This document shows, piece by piece, positions 44,099-54,247 of a stretch of DNA of 64,000 nucleotides. The position numbers and the translations under genes are program-made. Each line of letters starts with the position of its first letter. The stretch's first letter is position 1. Under the pieces are notes generated by a model. The model did no database searches. It saw nothing but the letters and a program-made list of their open reading frames with translations, and was not told the DNA's origin. The DNA comes from Pseudomonadota bacterium (lineage in GTDB: Bacteria; Pseudomonadota; Alphaproteobacteria; GCA-2731375), in contig JAQBYC010000003.1 in the NCBI GenBank assembly GCA_027623205.1, forward strand, positions 1-64,000. The letters run 5' to 3'.

Positions 44099-44706
44099 GG
44101 CGCCAAATGCCTCAGACTATCGCGGATCAGCGTTTGCAACTCCGCCCCCTCGCCCAGTCCCGCCGCAGCCGTTTGCACCGCGCGATGGGCCTCGGCCGGG
44201 CGATAGCCCAGATTGACAAGTGCCGATATGGCATCGACCGCAGGTCCCTGGCTGGCGGCTCCAGGCGCCGCAAAAGATAACGCTGCGCCAGGACCCAGGG
44301 CCAGATTGCCCACTTTGTCTTTCAGTTCCGTTACGATACGGCCGCCTAATTTCGCCCCGACACCGGGCCCGCGGGTCAGCATCGCCTTGTCCTGGGCCAA
44401 AACGGCCTGGGTCAATTCACTTGGCGCCAGGGCGGACAAAATGCCCAACGCGACCTTCGCGCCCACGCCCTGAACCCCCAACAGCAGCTTGAACCAATCC
44501 CGCTCGTCGCTCCCCGCGAAGCCATAAAGATGGATATGGTCCTCGCGCACGTGGGTTTCGATCAACAACGACACCACCGCGCCCGGCGGGCCAAGATTGG
44601 CAAGGGTGCGACCGGAACAAAAAACCAAATAACCAACTCCGCCCACGTCAATGACGCAGCTATTGTCGCTGCTTTCATCAAGGCGGCCGGACAATTTGGC
44701 GATCAT
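44095..44706 (-). CDS. ruvA: Holliday junction protein RuvA
   Basis: [30 protein letters not shown]; 4-nt overlap with ruvB. Confidence 0.96.
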   Translation of the reverse strand: MIAKLSGRLDESSDNSCVIDVGGVGYLVFCSGRTLANLGPPGAVVSLLIETHVREDHIHLYGFAGSDERDWFKLLLGVQGVGAKVALGILSALAPSELTQAVLAQDKAMLTRGPGVGAKLGGRIVTELKDKVGNLALGPGAALSFAAPGAASQGPAVDAISALVNLGYRPAEAHRAVQTAAAGLGEGAELQTLIRDSLRHLAP

Positions 44707-45257
44707 GGTCCCATGCTCCGCCTCAGCCTGGTGTTGTTCCCAGCCGTTTTCATTTCCGCGCTGACGTCCGCCGCCGCGATGATTTGCCGGTTGCGCCGCA
44801 AATGAGCATGACAGATGGCCACAGCCAAAGCATCGGCTGCATCACCACTTACCGGGCCGGCGTTGGGCAACAGCGTGGTCACCATCATGGCTACTTGGGC
44901 CTTTTGCGCGTGACCCGTGCCGACCACGGATTTTTTGATCAGGTTGGGGGAATATTCCGCCACCGGAATACCGGCCATGGCCGGGGCCAATAGCAAAACC
45001 CCACGGGCCTGACCTAGCTTCAGGGTCGAGGAAGGGTTCTTATTGACGAAGGTTTCCTCCACCGCCGCTTCCACCGGCTGCCATTGCACAAGCAAATCGC
45101 CCAGGGCCAGATACAATTGACGCAAGCGCTCGGCCAAGGGCAGGTTCGGGTCCGAGACAATGACCCCATGGCCCAGATGGCTCAACCGGCTGCCTGCCAT
45201 CGCCAGCACACCCCATCCGGTGCGTTGCAGGCCGGGGTCTATACCAATCAGGCGCAT
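44703..45257 (-). CDS. ruvC: Crossover junction endodeoxyribonuclease RuvC
   Basis: IGIDPGLQRTGWGV; VEETFVNKNPSSTLKLGQARG. Confidence 0.96.
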   Translation of the reverse strand: MRLIGIDPGLQRTGWGVLAMAGSRLSHLGHGVIVSDPNLPLAERLRQLYLALGDLLVQWQPVEAAVEETFVNKNPSSTLKLGQARGVLLLAPAMAGIPVAEYSPNLIKKSVVGTGHAQKAQVAMMVTTLLPNAGPVSGDAADALAVAICHAHLRRNRQIIAAADVSAEMKTAGNNTRLRRSMGP

Positions 45258-45268
45258 GCGGGGGTCAC

Positions 45269-46018
45269 CTAGCTATCAAGCTTTTGCAGTATTGCGTCGG
45301 ATACTTCGAAATTTGCCGAGACCTGCTGCACATCGTCGCTATCGTCAAGGGCCTCCAACAACTTGAACAGGGCCAATGCACCTTTCTCATCCAGGGGTAT
45401 GGTGATTTGCGGGCGCCAATTCAGGCGGGCTGCCTTGGGGTCGCCAAATCGATCTTCCAGGGTCTTGGCGACCTCGTGCAGATCTTCCAGGGCGCATATG
45501 ATGTCGTGGCCGTCTTCATGACTTTCCACATCGTTGGCCCCGGCCTCAACCGCCGCCTCGAACATGGCATCGTTATCGGCCACCTCCGCCCCGTATTCGA
45601 TCATTCCGACCCGGTCGAACTGGTAGGCAACGCTGCCTGTTTCACCCAGATTACCGCCGAATTTACTGAAGGCGGCGCGCACTTCCGAGGCGGTGCGGTT
45701 GCGGTTGTCGGTCAATGCCTCGACAATCAGACAAACTCCGCCCGGACCGAAGCCTTCGTAACGGATCTCTTCATAATTGTCGCCTTCACCTGACTGGCTG
45801 GCCCGCTTAACCGCGCGGTCAACATTATCCTTGGGCATGTTCGCGGCCCGCGCCGCCTGGATCGCGGAACGCAGGCGCGGGTTCATCTCCGGATCCGGCA
45901 GGCCGGTGCGGGCGGCCACGGTAATCTCGCGGATCAGCCGGGTAAAAATTTTTGACCGTTTGGCGTCCTGGGCACCTTTGCGGTGCATAATATTTTTGAA
46001 TTGTGAATGGCCTGCCAT
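45269..46018 (-). CDS. yebC: YebC/PmpR family regulator
   Basis: [28 protein letters not shown]. Confidence 0.96.
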   Translation of the reverse strand: MAGHSQFKNIMHRKGAQDAKRSKIFTRLIREITVAARTGLPDPEMNPRLRSAIQAARAANMPKDNVDRAVKRASQSGEGDNYEEIRYEGFGPGGVCLIVEALTDNRNRTASEVRAAFSKFGGNLGETGSVAYQFDRVGMIEYGAEVADNDAMFEAAVEAGANDVESHEDGHDIICALEDLHEVAKTLEDRFGDPKAARLNWRPQITIPLDEKGALALFKLLEALDDSDDVQQVSANFEVSDAILQKLDS

Positions 46019-46245
46019 GCTCTTCCGATCACCCTATCTATGCGTGCCACTCGCCTTGGACGCCCCCAGCGCATCTCAAGGCGCAACAACCATTCCAATA
46101 TTTACCAGATATTGTGGTCACGCGCAGCACATACCCATAAAAGCCCAATATGGCAACAATGGGGCGACACGCCGACAACGACTAAATAGGCTGCAATACG
46201 TAAGATATTTTTAAGAGTGTGCGGGCAGAATGGTGAGACGCAATT

Positions 46246-46497
46246 TTGCGTTCGAGCGAATGGAATTTCATTTTGTCCACACCTGAAGCAATAGACCGCC
46301 TTGCACTGCCAACCAGCGGTGATCGGAAGGAGATGGCTGCCGCCACGGCAAAAGCCGGCATCTTCGCGCTTGATGTCGCCTTGTCAATCATCGAGGCACC
46401 CACCAATGATATCACCGCGGCACGGCGGTTGCACTATGTCGCCGCGCGTTGCAACGATTTGACCGAACAGCTGACCCAGCAGGCCAGAGAGGCCTAA
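46246..46497 (+). CDS. Small hypothetical protein
   Basis: Open frame in the gap between convergent neighbours; ATAKAGIFALDVALSIIEAPTNDITAARRLHYVAARCNDLTEQLTQQ looks helical; weak evidence. Confidence 0.4.
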   Translation: MRSSEWNFILSTPEAIDRLALPTSGDRKEMAAATAKAGIFALDVALSIIEAPTNDITAARRLHYVAARCNDLTEQLTQQAREA

Positions 46498-46517
46498 GCG
46501 CGAAATTCTAACGCGTC

Positions 46518-47363
46518 CTACCCTATTTTGGGCCAGGCCGGGGTTAGACGGCCGCCTTGGCGCAAGGGTGCGAGATAGGTGGCCAAACCCGTTTTGTCAT
46601 CGGTTTCCAGATAGATTCCACATGCCGTCGCCTCGCCGCTTGCCGGGGCAAACCGTGCGCCCGGCATTTTTCGGGTGAAACGGCGGACAGGTTCCGCTTT
46701 TTCCATGCCGATTACCGAATCGTAGTCGCCACACATCCCCACATCGCTCATATATGCAGTGCCGCCAGGCAATATCTGGCCGTCCGCCGTGGGCACATGG
46801 GTGTGTGTGCCGAATACGCAGCTGACCCGGCCATCAAGGTAATGCCCAATGGCCATCTTTTCCGAGGTGGCCTCGGCATGCATGTCGACGAAAATCGCAT
46901 TCACGCTGCCGCCCAGGGTATGGGCTTTCAGCGCCTCGGTGGCGGCGGCAAAAGGGTCGTCCAGGGGGTCCATAAAAATTCGCCCCATTACCTGTGCGAT
47001 CAGAATACGGCGGCCGCCCGGCACCTCAAAAACACCCGCCCCTCGCCCGGGCGTGCCGGGCGGCAGGTTAAGGGGCCGCAGCAGCCGCTTTTCGCCATCA
47101 ATATGGGGAATGATCTCGCGGGCGTCCCAGGCATGGTTGCCGAGTACGATGACATCCGCGCCCGCTTCATAGAGTTGATCGCAGATTTTCGGCGTGATGC
47201 CAAAGCCATTGGCCGCATTTTCACCATTGACGACAACGAAATCCAGGTCCAGGTCCAGGCGCCATTGCGCCAGATTCTTGACGACCGCATTCCGCCCAGC
47301 GCGGCCAACCACATCCCCAAGATAAAGCAGTTTCACTCTGTTACCCCTTACTGTACCCGTCAA
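46518..47363 (-). CDS. YmdB family metallophosphoesterase (TIGR00282-like)
   Basis: LYLGDVVGRAGRNAV, VVNGENAANGFGIT, VLGNHAWD, GTHTHVPTAD. Confidence 0.93.
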   Translation of the reverse strand: MTGTVRGNRVKLLYLGDVVGRAGRNAVVKNLAQWRLDLDLDFVVVNGENAANGFGITPKICDQLYEAGADVIVLGNHAWDAREIIPHIDGEKRLLRPLNLPPGTPGRGAGVFEVPGGRRILIAQVMGRIFMDPLDDPFAAATEALKAHTLGGSVNAIFVDMHAEATSEKMAIGHYLDGRVSCVFGTHTHVPTADGQILPGGTAYMSDVGMCGDYDSVIGMEKAEPVRRFTRKMPGARFAPASGEATACGIYLETDDKTGLATYLAPLRQGGRLTPAWPKIG

Positions 47364-47389
47364 TGCCTTCGTTAACGCTGTCGCGCTGA

Positions 47390-48022
47390 TTAATACTGCC
47401 CTGAACGTTGGTGCGGGAACCGTTGTGCGCCACGCTCAGTGACCAGCCAATCCAACGCTTCGTCGTGATCATCATAAGGCAGCGCGGCCATGGTCTGGGC
47501 TGCAAATCCCAACCCAACCGCCAATAACCCGGGCACCGATTGGCGCAAAGCTCGCAACGTGCGGTCATAGTAGCCGCCACCATAGCCCAGACGAAAGCCT
47601 TGCGCATTGTAGGCCAGGAACGGCGTGGTCACGACATTCGGGGTCACCTCCGCCGCGCCCTCCAGTGGTTCCAGGACGCCGAAGGAACTCTTTGTCATTG
47701 AATCCCCCGGCTGCCAGATGCGAAAACCAAGAGCCTGTCCGGCGCCGGTCACGACAGGTAAGGCGACCCGATGTCCGGTCTGGAACAAGGCGTGCAGCAG
47801 AGGCCGGCTGTCGAATTCATCCCCCAGAGGCCAATAGGCAGCGACGATGGATCCAGGTGAAAGTGCAATTGTATTCAAAAAATACTCCGCCGCCTTGGCA
47901 CCTGCCCTGTCCCGTACCGTCACAGGAACCGCCGCGCGCCGAGCCCGGGCCCGGCGCCGTGCGGCTGCCTTCAGTGCGTAACCAGGCCGTGCGCCCGCAT
48001 TGTTTCCATCGCCGGTGATCAT
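47390..48022 (-). CDS. 5-formyltetrahydrofolate cyclo-ligase
   Basis: RLGYGGGYYDRTLRAL motif; start approximate. Confidence 0.92.
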   Translation of the reverse strand: MITGDGNNAGARPGYALKAAARRRARARRAAVPVTVRDRAGAKAAEYFLNTIALSPGSIVAAYWPLGDEFDSRPLLHALFQTGHRVALPVVTGAGQALGFRIWQPGDSMTKSSFGVLEPLEGAAEVTPNVVTTPFLAYNAQGFRLGYGGGYYDRTLRALRQSVPGLLAVGLGFAAQTMAALPYDDHDEALDWLVTERGAQRFPHQRSGQY

Positions 48023-48059
48023 CGGCTTCTTCACAAATAAAGTCTAACATGTAGGGCTT

Positions 48060-48220
48060 GAATATAGCGTCGAACGGGACCGCCAGAGCCGTCGAAATAC
48101 CTTGCTCCGCTGTGGCCTGCTTACGCAGGTGGGCGCCGCTATGACAAGACCACGATCTCACCAGAGGCAGCTCCCTTACTAACGGTATTGGCCCAGGGAA
48201 CCGTTTTTCGTCGCACCCGG
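48060..48220 (-). ncRNA. ssrS: 6S RNA (SsrS) candidate
   Basis: Non-coding gap between zapA and 5-FCL, same strand; rod-like self-complementarity (GCGxCGAA...GCC...AATACC pairing across about 150 nt); GGUUCCCUGGGCCAAUA resembles E. coli 6S bubble strand. Confidence 0.75.
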
Positions 48221-48243
48221 CAGAACCCGCCCGACAACCCTAT

Positions 48244-48558
48244 TTAAGCACTCTCCAGCCGCGCGGCAATGTCTTCGATGCGTTCGGTCAATTTTTCCAG
48301 GTCCACTGGCGTTACAACGGTGTCAGCCGCGCCGCCTTTCAGTTCGTCCAGTTCCCGGCTGGCTTCCGCGAGTTCGTCGGCTACCAACAGCGAGGCCATC
48401 AGTAACAAGCGCGCCTCTCCTACCTGGCCGACGCTTTGCACCAGCCCCTCCACTTGGCGATTGACGTAGTCAGCCAGAAAAATCAGATGCTTTTCCTCGC
48501 CATCCTCGCAGGCGATCAGATAGTCACGACCGTTGATCTGAATATTGATTTGGGCCAT
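48244..48558 (-). CDS. zapA: Cell division protein ZapA
   Basis: MAQINIQINGRDYLIACEDGEEKHLIFLADYVNRQV. Confidence 0.92.
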   Translation of the reverse strand: MAQINIQINGRDYLIACEDGEEKHLIFLADYVNRQVEGLVQSVGQVGEARLLLMASLLVADELAEASRELDELKGGAADTVVTPVDLEKLTERIEDIAARLESA

Positions 48559-48559
48559 C

Positions 48560-48868
48560 TCACTCGTCCAACAGCGCGTGTACGCTGGCAATCGCTTGAT
48601 CCAGGCGCGTTGATACCGCATCCATCGTGCTTTGCAATGCGGCGCCCTCGGCCCTGACGTCCGCCAGTTCTTGGGCCAGACGGTCGCGCTCCGCGCGCAA
48701 GGCGGTCAGTTCCGAATTGAGTCTGTCCAAATCCTGCCGCAGCCGCTCAACATCCGCTGTCGCCGCTCTTGAGTCCGCCGCGCCGGATTCGATCACCTGG
48801 CCCAGGGCTGTTTCCAGCCGGTGAACGGCCGTTTCCAATCGCTCTTTCGCGCCACTATCATCGGCCAT
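48560..48868 (-). CDS. DUF4164-like coiled-coil protein
   Basis: Long heptad coiled coil immediately upstream of zapA. Confidence 0.7.
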   Translation of the reverse strand: MADDSGAKERLETAVHRLETALGQVIESGAADSRAATADVERLRQDLDRLNSELTALRAERDRLAQELADVRAEGAALQSTMDAVSTRLDQAIASVHALLDE

Positions 48869-49237
48869 TGTGATCTCCGCACCGCTTCCATAATGACTTG
48901 CAAATCTGGTTCAGGGATTTGATGTCCGCATGGAACATATGCACCCAGCCCGCCACGCATACGCTAGACTTACAAATCGGCCACATTAGGTTATTTGGGC
49001 GCAGGGTAAGGCGGGGTTTGCCTCTCCGTCAACCGGATCGCATAACAGCGGCTAAAATGGCACTCAAAAGTTGGTTATTCGCAGTTGACCTTGCAAGGCG
49101 AACGACTATGTTGACCAGCATTGCGGGGCTCAACCAATTTGTCCCGGCGTGCCCGTCCACCAGGGTTGTTCATCCGGTTATCAGATGCAAAATCTCGCTG
49201 TTGTTGACCGTCTGCAACCGCAATTCCGAGACTCCAT

Positions 49238-51259
49238 ATGACACCCAAGGATATCAAGGTAGCGCCTGCCGCAGCCGCGCACGGCGAGATGGCGAATGCC
49301 ATTCGTTTCCTGGCTGCAGATGCGGTCCAGGCGGCCAATTCCGGGCACCCGGGCATGCCCATGGGCGCCGCCGACATGGCCACGGTTCTATTTTCGGGCT
49401 TTTTGAAGTTCGATCCGGACAAGCCCCATTGGCCGGATCGGGACCGCTTTGTCCTATCGGCCGGACATGGATCAATGCTGTTATATAGCCTGTTATATTT
49501 GACCGGTTACCGCGATATGGATCTGGACCAGATTCGCAATTTCCGGCAACTAGGCAGCCGCACCGCCGGTCATCCGGAGTTTGGTGCCGCAGCCGGCATC
49601 GAAACCACCACCGGTCCCCTGGGTCAGGGTCTGGCGACCGCCGTCGGCATGGCCTTGGCCGAGCGCATGCTGGCCAGCCGTTTTGGCGGCGGCCTGGTGG
49701 ATCATTTCACCTATGTCCTGGCAGGCGATGGCTGCCTGATGGAAGGGATCAGCCACGAGGCTGCGTCGTTCGCTGGGCATCTGCGTTTGCGCAAGCTGAT
49801 CGTGCTGTTCGATGACAATGAAATCACTATCGATGGGGCTGCTGGCCTAAGCGTCGGCGATGATCAATGCGCCCGCTTCGCGGCGTACGGCTGGGATGTG
49901 ACCCGTGTCGACGGCCATGACCCGGAAGCCTTGGAAAAGACAATTGCGGCGGCGAGGCAAAGCGACCGGCCGTCGTTGATCGCGGCGCGCACCCAAATTG
50001 GCCGTGGTGCGCCAAGCAAGGCGGGCACCTCCGGCGCCCATGGTTCGCCACTGGGGGAGGAAGAGATCGCCGGCACCCGGAAGCAGATGAACTGGCCGCA
50101 CCCCCCCTTCGAGGTCCCGGACAATGTCGTGTCTGCATGGCGCGCGGTTGGTGCACGCGGGGCGACGGTTTCGGCGGATTGGGCGAATCGCTTGGATGCC
50201 TTGGCGCAAGATGACCGGGCCGCGTTTGAGCGGGCTTTGGCGGGAGATTTACCGGCTGGCATTATTGCGGCAATGGCCGATTACCGCCGGCAACTGGCGG
50301 ACGACAAACCTGTGCTGGCGACCAGGGCCGCGTCTGGCAACGCCCTGGAAGTGATCAACAAGGTGGTGGCGGAAACGGTGGGCGGCTCCGCCGATCTGAC
50401 CGGTTCCAACAACACTTTGACGGCGGATTTGGGCTTTGTCACGGCCGATGATTTCTCCGGTCGCTATATCCATTACGGCGTACGCGAACATGCCATGGCG
50501 GCAGCCATGAACGGTCTGGCCCTGCACGGCGGCTTTATTCCCTATGGCGGCACGTTCCTGGTGTTCTCCGATTATTGCCGGGGCGCCATGCGTATATCGG
50601 CCCTGGCGGGCTGCCGGGTCGTCTATGTCCTGACCCATGATTCCATCGGCCTTGGCGAGGATGGGCCGACCCATCAACCGGTGGAACATCTGGCGGCCTT
50701 GCGGGCCATGCCCAATCTGTATGTCTTCCGCCCGGCCGACGCCATGGAAACGGCGGAATGCTGGGAACTGGCGCTGGCGGCCAAGGGAACCCCCTCGGCC
50801 ATGGTGCTGAGCCGGCAAGGCTTGCCGGCCGTGCGGCTGGACTACAGCGACGAAAACGCCTGCGCTCGTGGCGCCTATGAACTGATAGCCGCCGACGGCG
50901 AGGCGGCCGTCACTTTGATGGCGACGGGCTCGGAAGTCTCCATCGCGGTTGCCGCGCGGAACAATTTGCAAAGCGCCGGCGTTCCGACCCGGGTCGTTTC
51001 CATGCCGTGCTGGGAATTGTTCGAGGCACAGGACGATGACTATCGCCGGCAAATCCTGGGGCCGGGCACCGTGCGCATTGGGGTCGAGGCGGCGGTATCA
51101 ATGGGCTGGGACCGCTATCATGGCCCGCAGGGCGGCTTTGTCGGCATGACCGGGTATGGTGCCTCGGCGCCGGCGAAAGAATTGTACAGACATTTCGGCA
51201 TCACGGCGGAGGCAGTGGTGGAACTGGCCAAGGCAAAATTGGCGGCTCAGCCTGGCTGA
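49238..51259 (+). CDS. tkt: Transketolase
   Basis: [23 protein letters not shown] motif [20 protein letters not shown]. Confidence 0.97.
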   Translation: MTPKDIKVAPAAAAHGEMANAIRFLAADAVQAANSGHPGMPMGAADMATVLFSGFLKFDPDKPHWPDRDRFVLSAGHGSMLLYSLLYLTGYRDMDLDQIRNFRQLGSRTAGHPEFGAAAGIETTTGPLGQGLATAVGMALAERMLASRFGGGLVDHFTYVLAGDGCLMEGISHEAASFAGHLRLRKLIVLFDDNEITIDGAAGLSVGDDQCARFAAYGWDVTRVDGHDPEALEKTIAAARQSDRPSLIAARTQIGRGAPSKAGTSGAHGSPLGEEEIAGTRKQMNWPHPPFEVPDNVVSAWRAVGARGATVSADWANRLDALAQDDRAAFERALAGDLPAGIIAAMADYRRQLADDKPVLATRAASGNALEVINKVVAETVGGSADLTGSNNTLTADLGFVTADDFSGRYIHYGVREHAMAAAMNGLALHGGFIPYGGTFLVFSDYCRGAMRISALAGCRVVYVLTHDSIGLGEDGPTHQPVEHLAALRAMPNLYVFRPADAMETAECWELALAAKGTPSAMVLSRQGLPAVRLDYSDENACARGAYELIAADGEAAVTLMATGSEVSIAVAARNNLQSAGVPTRVVSMPCWELFEAQDDDYRRQILGPGTVRIGVEAAVSMGWDRYHGPQGGFVGMTGYGASAPAKELYRHFGITAEAVVELAKAKLAAQPG

Positions 51260-51313
51260 AACAAGTTGATGGAACGCATACGGGGCAACCCATTCTTTTG
51301 AGAGGAGATCAAT

Positions 51314-52318
51314 ATGGTAGTTCGGGTAGGTATCAATGGCTTTGGGCGCATCGGGCGGCTGGTGTTGCGTGCCATCGCGGAATCTGGACGCAAGGATATT
51401 CAGGTGGTTGGGGTCAATGATTTGGGCCCCATTGAAACCAACGCTCATCTGTTGCGCTACGATTCAGTGCATGGCGCCTTCCCCGGGAAGGTGAAAACCA
51501 CCAAGAGCGGCATGAACCTCGGAAAAAACGCCATCAAGGTCACGGCAGAGCGCGACCCGGCAAATTTGCCGTGGGGCAAGTTGGGCGTGGATGTGGCTAT
51601 GGAATGCACCGGGATCTTCACCTCAAAGGAGGCCGCCTCGGCTCATCTGACCGCGGGCGCCAAGCGGGTGCTGATTTCGGCGCCCGCTACCGGTGCCGAT
51701 CTGACCGTGGTCTATGGTGTCAACCACGACAAGCTGCGTAAGTCTCACACGGTGGTCTCGAACGCATCCTGCACCACCAATTGTCTGGCCCCGGTGGCCT
51801 TTGTGCTGAACCAGGCGGTGGGCATTGAGCACGGCTTTATGACGACCATCCACGCCTTTACCGGCGATCAGCCTGTGCTGGATACCCTGCATGGCGATCT
51901 GCGCCGCGCCCGTTCCGCTGTCATGTCCATGATCCCCACCTCGACCGGTGCGGCCAAGGCCGTTGGCCTGGTGCTGCCCGAATTGGCCGGCAAGCTGGAC
52001 GGCACCTCGATCCGGGTACCGACGCCGAATGTCTCGGTAGTGGATTTCAAATTCCGCAGCAAGAAGAAGACGACCGTGGAGGCTGTCAATGCGGCCATCG
52101 TCAAGGCCGCCAATGGCAAATTGAAGGGTATTCTGGCAACCTCGGACGGTCCGACCGTGTCCATTGATTACAACCACAACCCTGCCTCTTCCACGTTCGA
52201 TCTGACCCAGACCCAGGTGATCGAGGGCCGCTTCGTGCGCATCCTGTCCTGGTATGACAACGAATGGGGCTTTTCCAACCGGATGAGCGACACCGCCGTC
52301 GCTCTGGCCAAGCTCTAA
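51314..52318 (+). CDS. gap: Glyceraldehyde-3-phosphate dehydrogenase
   Basis: [32 protein letters not shown]. Confidence 0.97.
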   Translation: MVVRVGINGFGRIGRLVLRAIAESGRKDIQVVGVNDLGPIETNAHLLRYDSVHGAFPGKVKTTKSGMNLGKNAIKVTAERDPANLPWGKLGVDVAMECTGIFTSKEAASAHLTAGAKRVLISAPATGADLTVVYGVNHDKLRKSHTVVSNASCTTNCLAPVAFVLNQAVGIEHGFMTTIHAFTGDQPVLDTLHGDLRRARSAVMSMIPTSTGAAKAVGLVLPELAGKLDGTSIRVPTPNVSVVDFKFRSKKKTTVEAVNAAIVKAANGKLKGILATSDGPTVSIDYNHNPASSTFDLTQTQVIEGRFVRILSWYDNEWGFSNRMSDTAVALAKL

Positions 52319-52343
52319 GCGGCGCTGACGCCAACAATTCGTC

Positions 52344-53519
52344 ATGCGGGTCCTTGATGATCTGTCCCCGGGCGGGGCAAGGGTGCTGGTGCGGGTCGAT
52401 CTGAATGTACCCATGCGGGATGGCCAGGTCGGTGATGCGACCCGGATCGAGCGGGCCGTCCCCACCCTTTCCGAGCTGGCCGGCAAGGGCGCCAGAGTTA
52501 TCGTGCTGTCCCATTTCGGCCGGCCCAAGGGTCGCGTGGTGCCGGCCTTGTCGCTGGCGCCACTGGCCGGACCTCTGGGCGCGGCCCTGGGCCGCCGGGT
52601 CGCCTTCGCAAGCCTGGCCACGGCGCCAGAAGCGGTGGCAAATATGACCGACGGCGATGTCTTGTTGCTTGAAAACCTCCGCTTTGATCCGGGCGAGGAA
52701 GCCAACGGATTGGACTTTGCCCAGGCATTGGCGGCGCTGGGCGATTTCTATGTCAACGACGCTTTTTCCTGCGCCCATCGGGCGCATGCCTCGACCACAG
52801 GCTTGGCCTATCTGTTGCCGGCGGCTGCGGGCCGGGCCCTGCAGGCCGAACTGGCGGCCCTGCAGGCGGCCCTTGCCAGCCCACGGCGGCCCGTGGCGGC
52901 ATTGGTTGGCGGGGCCAAGGTTTCCTCCAAACTGGCGGTCCTGGGTCATTTGCTGGACAAGGCCGATCAATTGATCATCGGCGGCGGCATGGCAAATACC
53001 TTTTTGTTCGCCAAGGGTCTCGCCATCGGTGCCTCTCTGTGCGAAACCGATCTGGCCCAAACCGCCCGGGAAATCGTGGCCAAGGCCGACAAGGTCGGCT
53101 GCGATATTGCCCTGCCGGTGGATGTGGTGCTGGCAAGGGACCTGCGCGCCGGGACCGACAGTATCACGGTGTCCGTGGACCAGGTGCCTGACGGTATGAT
53201 GATCCTGGATATCGGTCCGGCCAGCGTGAGCGATCTGACCCGGCGTCTGGCTGGATGCCGGACACTGCTATGGAACGGTCCTCTGGGCGCCTTTGAATTC
53301 CCACCCTTTGATCGTGGTACAGTCCAGGTGGCCCAAGCCGCCGCGGCGCAAACCCGGACCGGCGATTTGACGTCTGTCGCCGGCGGTGGTGACACCGTAG
53401 CGGCCCTGCGCCACGCCGGCGCGGCGGACGATTTCACCTATGTCTCCACCGCCGGTGGCGCCTTCCTGGAATGGCTTGAGGGCAAGGTCCTGCCAGGCAT
53501 CAAGGCGCTGGAGATCTAG
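52344..53519 (+). CDS. pgk: Phosphoglycerate kinase
   Basis: RVLVRVDLNVPMRDG, VLSHFGRPKG, GGGDTVAAL. Confidence 0.97.
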   Translation: MRVLDDLSPGGARVLVRVDLNVPMRDGQVGDATRIERAVPTLSELAGKGARVIVLSHFGRPKGRVVPALSLAPLAGPLGAALGRRVAFASLATAPEAVANMTDGDVLLLENLRFDPGEEANGLDFAQALAALGDFYVNDAFSCAHRAHASTTGLAYLLPAAAGRALQAELAALQAALASPRRPVAALVGGAKVSSKLAVLGHLLDKADQLIIGGGMANTFLFAKGLAIGASLCETDLAQTAREIVAKADKVGCDIALPVDVVLARDLRAGTDSITVSVDQVPDGMMILDIGPASVSDLTRRLAGCRTLLWNGPLGAFEFPPFDRGTVQVAQAAAAQTRTGDLTSVAGGGDTVAALRHAGAADDFTYVSTAGGAFLEWLEGKVLPGIKALEI

Positions 53520-53620
53520 AGCGATTTTCAATCAATTGGATTCGCTTTAGCGATCCAAATAATTGGTTTAATTGCTCTTTTCTTAAGAGTCCCAGCATGT
53601 TTAGAAGAAACATGCTCCAG
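53516..53620 (+). repeat. Copy 2 of ~105-bp triple-hairpin repeat, overlapping pgk stop codon
   Basis: CTAGAGCGATTTTCAATCAATTGGATTCGCTTTAGCGATCC...AATTGCTCTTTTCTTAAGAGTCCCAGCATGTTTAGAAGAAACATGCTCCAG aligns closely to copy 1. Confidence 0.88.
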
Positions 53621-53722
53621 CGTGATTTTCAATTGATTGCAGTCGCGAACGCAACTTTGGTTGGCTGGTTCATTTGCGCCGTTCTGAAGTTTCCGAGCCT
53701 ATTTGGATCATATGTATTCTGG
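53615..53722 (+). repeat. Diverged tandem copy (copy B) of the same repeat
   Basis: CTCCAGCGTGATTTTCAATTGATTGCAGTCGCGAACGCAACTTTGG...GAGCCTATTTGGATCATATGTATTCTGG aligns to copy A. Confidence 0.72.
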
Positions 53723-53766
53723 GGCATAAGCTTCCAAGCGTCTTTGCCTTGGGCTATGACTATGCC

Positions 53767-54171
53767 ATGCGGGCGATCATCTTTCATCATTTGCGTCAGG
53801 CCGAATGCGCGCTGGCGGTCTCGGTTGCGTTGCGCCGGCCCGTTAGCCTGCTGACCGCACCGGGGGCGGCGGCCTATGGCGGGCCGGGATTCTATCTGGC
53901 AATGGTGGAACTGGCACGGCAGCGCCATCCGGACGCGGAAGTGCGGGCAATCCTGGATTGCGGCGATGATGGCGCCATGGCGCAAATGGCCTTGCACCAG
54001 GGCTGGCGCCATCTTGTGTTGGGAGGCAGGGGGACGGTCCGCGAGAAGGTCCGCCAGATCGCCGTCACTTATGGTGCCGATGTCCTGCCACGGGCGCCCA
54101 AGGCCCTGGATCCAGGCGCCGATGCCATGGATATCACCAGCCAATGCCGGTCATTCCTCGATCCCCACTAA
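53767..54171 (+). CDS. Hypothetical protein between pgk and fba
   Basis: MRAIIFHHLRQAECALAVSVALRRPVSLLTAPGAAAYGGPGFYLAMVELARQRHPD; upstream ORF portion is repeat, so start placed at 53767. Confidence 0.75.
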   Translation: MRAIIFHHLRQAECALAVSVALRRPVSLLTAPGAAAYGGPGFYLAMVELARQRHPDAEVRAILDCGDDGAMAQMALHQGWRHLVLGGRGTVREKVRQIAVTYGADVLPRAPKALDPGADAMDITSQCRSFLDPH

Positions 54172-54247
54172 GTACCGTTGCATGCGCTTCTGGGCTTTGT
54201 TATTCAGGTGGCAAGGGTTGTCGGGTAGCAGGACAGGGAAGATCAAA

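Noticed and set aside
53597-53854. 85-aa plus-strand ORF after pgk
   Set aside because: N-terminal half is translated repeat sequence and the rest is out of frame with the better ORF at 53767-54171.
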